64,000 nucleotides of DNA. Source: Hyaloperonospora brassicae (lineage: Eukaryota; Oomycota; Peronosporomycetes; Peronosporales; Peronosporaceae). Within the stretch, counting starts at the first letter, position 1. The number at the start of each line of letters is the position of its first letter. The stretch is taken from assembly GCA_947650285.1 (NCBI GenBank), contig CANTFL010001466.1, positions 62,001 to 126,000 of the forward strand. Direction: 5' to 3'. The translations under genes were made by a program, and so were the position numbers. Positions 56,260 through 64,000 of the stretch are shown here, piece after piece. The notes under the pieces are model-generated. The model saw only the letters and a list, made by a program, of their open reading frames with translations, ran no database searches and had not been told where the DNA came from.

Positions 56260-56331
56260 AGCACTTTGGCGCAGAGGAAGCGTGTTGGGCTCATAACCCA
56301 AAGGTCGTTGGATCGAGACCAACAAGTGCTA
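56260..56331 (+). tRNA. Initiator tRNA-Met (CAT), copy 11
   Basis: Same sequence as copy 1. Confidence 0.96.
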
Positions 56332-56833
56332 TCCTTATCTGCCGACCTGCTATGTCGCTCTTCTCGCTACTGGTGCACACCTACATAGTGCTTTCTGATG
56401 ATGCATGTGGGCTCACGTGCATCCAAATCACTACAGCAGCAATACACGTGCCGATTTACAGCCTGATCGAAAAGTCACTCCGAGGTCGGGTCCCGTTACA
56501 TACAATCGAGCGTGCAGATACCACTATCGTATCAGTAGTACTTTATACTGTCGAAGCTTGTATACAGTGATCCAAGCTGTTGATGGCGGGTGTTTCAGTG
56601 CTATATGTGAACACCTTCGTATCACGTTATGTGTGGAGAGCATCGAGGCCACGTGATGGTGAAGGCACTCATATGACTTGATAGCTCAAGCGGCGATCTC
56701 TGTTGCAACGGGTCGTCTGTCGAAGGCGGGAATGGCAGATCTATACATAAGGCGTCTGTGCACATCATTGACGCGTGAGGTTGTTGTGTTTGTATGTATT
56801 TTGTGTGTGAATGTGATGTGTGCCACTCGAGCT

Positions 56834-56905
56834 AGCACTTTGGCGCAGAGGAAGCGTGTTGGGCTCATAACCCAAAGGTCGTTGGATCGAGACCAACAAG
56901 TGCTA
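56834..56905 (+). tRNA. Initiator tRNA-Met (CAT), copy 12
   Basis: Same sequence as copy 1. Confidence 0.96.
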
Positions 56906-57407
56906 TCCTTATCTGCCGACCTGCTATGTCGCTCTTCTCGCTACTGGTGCACACCTACATAGTGCTTTCTGATGATGCATGTGGGCTCACGTGCATCCAA
57001 ATCACTACAGCAGCAATACACGTGCCGATTTACAGCCTGATCGAAAAGTCACTCCGAGGTCGGGTCCCGTTACATACAATCGAGCGTGCAGATACCACTA
57101 TCGTATCAGTAGTACTTTATACTGTCGAAGCTTGTATACAGTGATCCAAGCTGTTGATGGCGGGTGTTTCAGTGCTATATGTGAACACCTTCGTATCACG
57201 TTATGTGTGGAGAGCATCGAGGCCACGTGATGGTGAAGGCACTCATATGACTTGATAGCTCAAGCGGCGATCTCTGTTGCAACGGGTCGTCTGTCGAAGG
57301 CGGGAATGGCAGATCTATACATAAGGCGTCTGTGCACATCATTGACGCGTGAGGTTGTTGTGTTTGTATGTATTTTGTGTGTGAATGTGATGTGTGCCAC
57401 TCGAGCT

Positions 57408-57479
57408 AGCACTTTGGCGCAGAGGAAGCGTGTTGGGCTCATAACCCAAAGGTCGTTGGATCGAGACCAACAAGTGCTA
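57408..57479 (+). tRNA. Initiator tRNA-Met (CAT), copy 13
   Basis: Same sequence as copy 1. Confidence 0.96.
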
Positions 57480-57981
57480 TCCTTATCTGCCGACCTGCTA
57501 TGTCGCTCTTCTCGCTACTGGTGCACACCTACATAGTGCTTTCTGATGATGCATGTGGGCTCACGTGCATCCAAATCACTACAGCAGCAATACACGTGCC
57601 GATTTACAGCCTGATCGAAAAGTCACTCCGAGGTCGGGTCCCGTTACATACAATCGAGCGTGCAGATACCACTATCGTATCAGTAGTACTTTATACTGTC
57701 GAAGCTTGTATACAGTGATCCAAGCTGTTGATGGCGGGTGTTTCAGTGCTATATGTGAACACCTTCGTATCACGTTATGTGTGGAGAGCATCGAGGCCAC
57801 GTGATGGTGAAGGCACTCATATGACTTGATAGCTCAAGCGGCGATCTCTGTTGCAACGGGTCGTCTGTCGAAGGCGGGAATGGCAGATCTATACATAAGG
57901 CGTCTGTGCACATCATTGACGCGTGAGGTTGTTGTGTTTGTATGTATTTTGTGTGTGAATGTGATGTGTGCCACTCGAGCT

Positions 57982-58053
57982 AGCACTTTGGCGCAGAGGA
58001 AGCGTGTTGGGCTCATAACCCAAAGGTCGTTGGATCGAGACCAACAAGTGCTA
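57982..58053 (+). tRNA. Initiator tRNA-Met (CAT), copy 14
   Basis: Same sequence as copy 1. Confidence 0.96.
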
Positions 58054-58555
58054 TCCTTATCTGCCGACCTGCTATGTCGCTCTTCTCGCTACTGGTGCAC
58101 ACCTACATAGTGCTTTCTGATGATGCATGTGGGCTCACGTGCATCCAAATCACTACAGCAGCAATACACGTGCCGATTTACAGCCTGATCGAAAAGTCAC
58201 TCCGAGGTCGGGTCCCGTTACATACAATCGAGCGTGCAGATACCACTATCGTATCAGTAGTACTTTATACTGTCGAAGCTTGTATACAGTGATCCAAGCT
58301 GTTGATGGCGGGTGTTTCAGTGCTATATGTGAACACCTTCGTATCACGTTATGTGTGGAGAGCATCGAGGCCACGTGATGGTGAAGGCACTCATATGACT
58401 TGATAGCTCAAGCGGCGATCTCTGTTGCAACGGGTCGTCTGTCGAAGGCGGGAATGGCAGATCTATACATAAGGCGTCTGTGCACATCATTGACGCGTGA
58501 GGTTGTTGTGTTTGTATGTATTTTGTGTGTGAATGTGATGTGTGCCACTCGAGCT

Positions 58556-58627
58556 AGCACTTTGGCGCAGAGGAAGCGTGTTGGGCTCATAACCCAAAGG
58601 TCGTTGGATCGAGACCAACAAGTGCTA
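58556..58627 (+). tRNA. Initiator tRNA-Met (CAT), copy 15
   Basis: Same sequence as copy 1. Confidence 0.96.
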
Positions 58628-59129
58628 TCCTTATCTGCCGACCTGCTATGTCGCTCTTCTCGCTACTGGTGCACACCTACATAGTGCTTTCTGATGATGC
58701 ATGTGGGCTCACGTGCATCCAAATCACTACAGCAGCAATACACGTGCCGATTTACAGCCTGATCGAAAAGTCACTCCGAGGTCGGGTCCCGTTACATACA
58801 ATCGAGCGTGCAGATACCACTATCGTATCAGTAGTACTTTATACTGTCGAAGCTTGTATACAGTGATCCAAGCTGTTGATGGCGGGTGTTTCAGTGCTAT
58901 ATGTGAACACCTTCGTATCACGTTATGTGTGGAGAGCATCGAGGCCACGTGATGGTGAAGGCACTCATATGACTTGATAGCTCAAGCGGCGATCTCTGTT
59001 GCAACGGGTCGTCTGTCGAAGGCGGGAATGGCAGATCTATACATAAGGCGTCTGTGCACATCATTGACGCGTGAGGTTGTTGTGTTTGTATGTATTTTGT
59101 GTGTGAATGTGATGTGTGCCACTCGAGCT

Positions 59130-59201
59130 AGCACTTTGGCGCAGAGGAAGCGTGTTGGGCTCATAACCCAAAGGTCGTTGGATCGAGACCAACAAGTGCT
59201 A
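59130..59201 (+). tRNA. Initiator tRNA-Met (CAT), copy 16
   Basis: Same sequence as copy 1. Confidence 0.96.
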
Positions 59202-59703
59202 TCCTTATCTGCCGACCTGCTATGTCGCTCTTCTCGCTACTGGTGCACACCTACATAGTGCTTTCTGATGATGCATGTGGGCTCACGTGCATCCAAATCA
59301 CTACAGCAGCAATACACGTGCCGATTTACAGCCTGATCGAAAAGTCACTCCGAGGTCGGGTCCCGTTACATACAATCGAGCGTGCAGATACCACTATCGT
59401 ATCAGTAGTACTTTATACTGTCGAAGCTTGTATACAGTGATCCAAGCTGTTGATGGCGGGTGTTTCAGTGCTATATGTGAACACCTTCGTATCACGTTAT
59501 GTGTGGAGAGCATCGAGGCCACGTGATGGTGAAGGCACTCATATGACTTGATAGCTCAAGCGGCGATCTCTGTTGCAACGGGTCGTCTGTCGAAGGCGGG
59601 AATGGCAGATCTATACATAAGGCGTCTGTGCACATCATTGACGCGTGAGGTTGTTGTGTTTGTATGTATTTTGTGTGTGAATGTGATGTGTGCCACTCGA
59701 GCT

Positions 59704-59775
59704 AGCACTTTGGCGCAGAGGAAGCGTGTTGGGCTCATAACCCAAAGGTCGTTGGATCGAGACCAACAAGTGCTA
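59704..59775 (+). tRNA. Initiator tRNA-Met (CAT), copy 17
   Basis: Same sequence as copy 1. Confidence 0.96.
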
Positions 59776-60277
59776 TCCTTATCTGCCGACCTGCTATGTC
59801 GCTCTTCTCGCTACTGGTGCACACCTACATAGTGCTTTCTGATGATGCATGTGGGCTCACGTGCATCCAAATCACTACAGCAGCAATACACGTGCCGATT
59901 TACAGCCTGATCGAAAAGTCACTCCGAGGTCGGGTCCCGTTACATACAATCGAGCGTGCAGATACCACTATCGTATCAGTAGTACTTTATACTGTCGAAG
60001 CTTGTATACAGTGATCCAAGCTGTTGATGGCGGGTGTTTCAGTGCTATATGTGAACACCTTCGTATCACGTTATGTGTGGAGAGCATCGAGGCCACGTGA
60101 TGGTGAAGGCACTCATATGACTTGATAGCTCAAGCGGCGATCTCTGTTGCAACGGGTCGTCTGTCGAAGGCGGGAATGGCAGATCTATACATAAGGCGTC
60201 TGTGCACATCATTGACGCGTGAGGTTGTTGTGTTTGTATGTATTTTGTGTGTGAATGTGATGTGTGCCACTCGAGCT

Positions 60278-60349
60278 AGCACTTTGGCGCAGAGGAAGCG
60301 TGTTGGGCTCATAACCCAAAGGTCGTTGGATCGAGACCAACAAGTGCTA
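60278..60349 (+). tRNA. Initiator tRNA-Met (CAT), copy 18
   Basis: Same sequence as copy 1. Confidence 0.96.
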
Positions 60350-60851
60350 TCCTTATCTGCCGACCTGCTATGTCGCTCTTCTCGCTACTGGTGCACACCT
60401 ACATAGTGCTTTCTGATGATGCATGTGGGCTCACGTGCATCCAAATCACTACAGCAGCAATACACGTGCCGATTTACAGCCTGATCGAAAAGTCACTCCG
60501 AGGTCGGGTCCCGTTACATACAATCGAGCGTGCAGATACCACTATCGTATCAGTAGTACTTTATACTGTCGAAGCTTGTATACAGTGATCCAAGCTGTTG
60601 ATGGCGGGTGTTTCAGTGCTATATGTGAACACCTTCGTATCACGTTATGTGTGGAGAGCATCGAGGCCACGTGATGGTGAAGGCACTCATATGACTTGAT
60701 AGCTCAAGCGGCGATCTCTGTTGCAACGGGTCGTCTGTCGAAGGCGGGAATGGCAGATCTATACATAAGGCGTCTGTGCACATCATTGACGCGTGAGGTT
60801 GTTGTGTTTGTATGTATTTTGTGTGTGAATGTGATGTGTGCCACTCGAGCT

Positions 60852-60923
60852 AGCACTTTGGCGCAGAGGAAGCGTGTTGGGCTCATAACCCAAAGGTCGT
60901 TGGATCGAGACCAACAAGTGCTA
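60852..60923 (+). tRNA. Initiator tRNA-Met (CAT), copy 19
   Basis: Same sequence as copy 1. Confidence 0.96.
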
Positions 60924-61425
60924 TCCTTATCTGCCGACCTGCTATGTCGCTCTTCTCGCTACTGGTGCACACCTACATAGTGCTTTCTGATGATGCATGT
61001 GGGCTCACGTGCATCCAAATCACTACAGCAGCAATACACGTGCCGATTTACAGCCTGATCGAAAAGTCACTCCGAGGTCGGGTCCCGTTACATACAATCG
61101 AGCGTGCAGATACCACTATCGTATCAGTAGTACTTTATACTGTCGAAGCTTGTATACAGTGATCCAAGCTGTTGATGGCGGGTGTTTCAGTGCTATATGT
61201 GAACACCTTCGTATCACGTTATGTGTGGAGAGCATCGAGGCCACGTGATGGTGAAGGCACTCATATGACTTGATAGCTCAAGCGGCGATCTCTGTTGCAA
61301 CGGGTCGTCTGTCGAAGGCGGGAATGGCAGATCTATACATAAGGCGTCTGTGCACATCATTGACGCGTGAGGTTGTTGTGTTTGTATGTATTTTGTGTGT
61401 GAATGTGATGTGTGCCACTCGAGCT

Positions 61426-61497
61426 AGCACTTTGGCGCAGAGGAAGCGTGTTGGGCTCATAACCCAAAGGTCGTTGGATCGAGACCAACAAGTGCTA
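61426..61497 (+). tRNA. Initiator tRNA-Met (CAT), copy 20
   Basis: Same sequence as copy 1. Confidence 0.96.
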
Positions 61498-61999
61498 TCC
61501 TTATCTGCCGACCTGCTATGTCGCTCTTCTCGCTACTGGTGCACACCTACATAGTGCTTTCTGATGATGCATGTGGGCTCACGTGCATCCAAATCACTAC
61601 AGCAGCAATACACGTGCCGATTTACAGCCTGATCGAAAAGTCACTCCGAGGTCGGGTCCCGTTACATACAATCGAGCGTGCAGATACCACTATCGTATCA
61701 GTAGTACTTTATACTGTCGAAGCTTGTATACAGTGATCCAAGCTGTTGATGGCGGGTGTTTCAGTGCTATATGTGAACACCTTCGTATCACGTTATGTGT
61801 GGAGAGCATCGAGGCCACGTGATGGTGAAGGCACTCATATGACTTGATAGCTCAAGCGGCGATCTCTGTTGCAACGGGTCGTCTGTCGAAGGCGGGAATG
61901 GCAGATCTATACATAAGGCGTCTGTGCACATCATTGACGCGTGAGGTTGTTGTGTTTGTATGTATTTTGTGTGTGAATGTGATGTGTGCCACTCGAGCT

Positions 62000-62071
62000 A
62001 GCACTTTGGCGCAGAGGAAGCGTGTTGGGCTCATAACCCAAAGGTCGTTGGATCGAGACCAACAAGTGCTA
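62000..62071 (+). tRNA. Initiator tRNA-Met (CAT), copy 21
   Basis: Same sequence as copy 1. Confidence 0.96.
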
Positions 62072-62573
62072 TCCTTATCTGCCGACCTGCTATGTCGCTC
62101 TTCTCGCTACTGGTGCACACCTACATAGTGCTTTCTGATGATGCATGTGGGCTCACGTGCATCCAAATCACTACAGCAGCAATACACGTGCCGATTTACA
62201 GCCTGATCGAAAAGTCACTCCGAGGTCGGGTCCCGTTACATACAATCGAGCGTGCAGATACCACTATCGTATCAGTAGTACTTTATACTGTCGAAGCTTG
62301 TATACAGTGATCCAAGCTGTTGATGGCGGGTGTTTCAGTGCTATATGTGAACACCTTCGTATCACGTTATGTGTGGAGAGCATCGAGGCCACGTGATGGT
62401 GAAGGCACTCATATGACTTGATAGCTCAAGCGGCGATCTCTGTTGCAACGGGTCGTCTGTCGAAGGCGGGAATGGCAGATCTATACATAAGGCGTCTGTG
62501 CACATCATTGACGCGTGAGGTTGTTGTGTTTGTATGTATTTTGTGTGTGAATGTGATGTGTGCCACTCGAGCT

Positions 62574-62645
62574 AGCACTTTGGCGCAGAGGAAGCGTGTT
62601 GGGCTCATAACCCAAAGGTCGTTGGATCGAGACCAACAAGTGCTA
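62574..62645 (+). tRNA. Initiator tRNA-Met (CAT), copy 22 (last complete)
   Basis: Same sequence as copy 1. The following unit is cut before its tRNA, so this is the last complete gene in the window. Confidence 0.96.
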
Positions 62646-63101
62646 TCCTTATCTGCCGACCTGCTATGTCGCTCTTCTCGCTACTGGTGCACACCTACAT
62701 AGTGCTTTCTGATGATGCATGTGGGCTCACGTGCATCCAAATCACTACAGCAGCAATACACGTGCCGATTTACAGCCTGATCGAAAAGTCACTCCGAGGT
62801 CGGGTCCCGTTACATACAATCGAGCGTGCAGATACCACTATCGTATCAGTAGTACTTTATACTGTCGAAGCTTGTATACAGTGATCCAAGCTGTTGATGG
62901 CGGGTGTTTCAGTGCTATATGTGAACACCTTCGTATCACGTTATGTGTGGAGAGCATCGAGGCCACGTGATGGTGAAGGCACTCATATGACTTGATAGCT
63001 CAAGCGGCGATCTCTGTTGCAACGGGTCGTCTGTCGAAGGCGGGAATGGCAGATCTATACATAAGGCGTCTGTGCACATCATTGACGCGTGAGGTTTTTA
63101 A

Positions 63102-63180
63102 CATGTTGCAGACGACAATATTTGTATCTTACATGAACCCATGACCTACAGCTAATTTGAACATCACAAAATAGAAAATG
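63102..63180 (+). repeat. 79-bp direct repeat, first copy (820-bp period)
   Basis: The sequence from TTGCAGACGACAAT (63,106) to AAAATAGAAAATG recurs at 63,922-64,000 with two mismatches, an offset of 820 bases. The second copy reaches the window end, so the true repeat may be longer. Confidence 0.85.
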
Positions 63181-63233
63181 CGCTTGTATTAGCGTGAGCG
63201 TATTGATAGAATTGATATTACGCTTCATTTCTT

Positions 63234-63650
63234 TTGACAAACGGACAAACGAAGAGTGCAGATTTGCCGTATCTGCTACGTAAGTCTGCCGACTATGCGA
63301 CAAAGTATTCGCATGCGAAATGCGGTCATAACAAGCGGCTAAGCATCGAGAAGAATTTCTTGTTGTTGCTCTTGAGTGATGAAGTTTATGGCGAACCGAC
63401 AAAGCAGAAGCACATTATTGCAGTCATTTTGCAAGAAGAGATAGATGCGTTGACTGATTCAGTGTGGACCTTTACGTGCGTCCTTATGTCGTCTCGACAG
63501 TACGTACCTTCAACTAACTTGTTTAGCTCCAATAAAATCCTACCAGGCATTCTTATGACAACGCTATGCAAAAAAGAGTTGTGCATATCAGTGAAGAGAC
63601 AGCACATTGTTTTAATCGTCGCTTTGCGATCCTGTGATGTGTGCTTATGA
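63234..63650 (+). CDS. Hypothetical 138-residue protein in the 820-bp unit
   Basis: The frame is open for 138 codons (MTNGQTKSADLPYLLRKSAD, then NFLLLLLSDEVYG and ISVKRQHIVLIVALRSCDVCL). No known domain, signal peptide or clear membrane span is visible; the two leucine/isoleucine-rich patches are short. It lies inside the unit bounded by the 79-bp direct repeats. It could be a fragment of a transposon protein or a chance frame. Confidence 0.3.
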   Translation: MTNGQTKSADLPYLLRKSADYATKYSHAKCGHNKRLSIEKNFLLLLLSDEVYGEPTKQKHIIAVILQEEIDALTDSVWTFTCVLMSSRQYVPSTNLFSSNKILPGILMTTLCKKELCISVKRQHIVLIVALRSCDVCL

Positions 63651-63921
63651 CTGACTTCGGGAGTAGTGTGACGACAAGTAAACTAAGGCAGCAAGAGGTG
63701 ACTGTTTACGGGAAAGCTGACATGAACGTGCTGTTGCAAGAAGTCGTGACCCATTTGCAACAATTTGAAGCCCCAGACTATCTCTATGGACGAGATGCTT
63801 GGATAGTAGCCCCATGATCAAGAGGCGTTGGAATCGACCAATTTAGCCTGGTCTATGATAGCATATAACGTCAAGACGACCAACCGTACACTATTTTGAT
63901 ACAACGAGTGCAGATCTTTGA

Positions 63922-64000
63922 CATATTGCAGACGACAATCTTTGTATCTTACATGAACCCATGACCTACAGCTAATTTGAACATCACAAAATAGAAAATG
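63922..64000 (+). repeat. 79-bp direct repeat, second copy, cut by the window end
   Basis: Partner of 63,102-63,180. Whether a second tandem array with 820-bp units begins here cannot be seen. Confidence 0.85.

Larger units (their letters stand above)
50013..63096 (+). repeat. Tandem array, 574-bp unit x 22.8, each with an initiator tRNA gene
   Basis: The same 574-bp unit repeats from 50,013 to 63,096 with almost no change. The only differences I saw are at 50,786 (C for A, unit 2) and at 51,026 and 51,600 (G for C, units 2 and 3). The left edge starts inside a tRNA, at its last five bases (TGCTA). The right edge breaks off about 50 bases before the 23rd tRNA would begin, in GAGGTT. Each unit is a 72-bp tRNA gene plus a 502-bp spacer. 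The spacer's repeated open frames (60-94 codons, both strands) have no domain and need not be genes. Confidence 0.97.

Noticed and set aside
50013..63096. Repeated open frames of 60, 72, 83 and 94 codons in every 574-bp unit
   Set aside because: They overlap each other and the tRNA on both strands, have no domain or promoter, and repeat only because the DNA unit repeats.
50013..63096. CRISPR array
   Set aside because: Units are 574 bp and wholly identical, without short repeats separated by unique spacers; each contains a eukaryotic tRNA gene.
63800..63860. Possible second tRNA (CCCCATGATC and GTTGGAATCGACCAA)
   Set aside because: The T-arm and anticodon look alike at first sight, but no acceptor or D-stem can be formed.

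Overview
The window looks like repeat-rich nuclear DNA of an oomycete, probably Phytophthora or a close Peronosporales relative. Four things point that way: short-intron eukaryotic genes (V-ATPase subunit D, a phosducin-like protein, an ARL8-like GTPase); an oomycete-type Inr plus FPR core promoter in front of a small cysteine-rich secreted protein; two Ty3/gypsy LTR retrotransposons whose proteins resemble those abundant in Phytophthora; and long gene-poor stretches. No species can be named from the sequence alone.

Layout. 1-7.0 kb is decayed DNA with an ABCG transporter pseudogene. 7,049-14,871 is a complete but coding-defective chromodomain Ty3/gypsy element: 533-bp LTRs, 5-bp target duplication GCAAC, PBS and PPT visible. 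It carries a long antisense ORF that overlaps the end of pol. 14.9-17.5 kb holds worn retroelement pol remnants. 17,595-17,915 (minus) encodes a 106-residue secreted protein with 12 cysteines. 18.2-22.1 kb is full of short perfect hairpins, including a 121-bp satellite with 242-bp higher-order structure. 23.4-28.3 kb is a compact gene island with V-ATPase D (+), a four-zinc-finger RNA-binding-type protein (+), a phosducin-like protein (-) and an ARL8-like GTPase (-). 28.3-34.5 kb is AT-rich with no convincing gene.

34,476-49,941 is a second, 15.5-kb Ty3/gypsy element with 2.33-kb LTRs that are almost identical to each other. Its pol contains two RNase H domains. An 876-codon antisense frame, broken by only three stop codons, fills the space between pol and the 3' LTR.

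50,013-63,096 is the most striking region: 22.8 near-perfect tandem copies of a 574-bp unit. Each complete unit carries one gene for the initiator tRNA-Met, giving 22 complete tRNA genes. The large retrotransposon sits 71 bp from the array. The primer binding site of the first retrotransposon is complementary to the 3' end of this very tRNA. To the right, 63,097-64,000 begins another direct repeat with an 820-bp period that runs off the window.

Main points for follow-up: the initiator-tRNA tandem array and its lack of nearby T-run terminators; the large antisense genes of both retrotransposons; the arrays of triloop hairpins in LTR and satellite DNA; and the secreted cysteine-rich protein with its core promoter.
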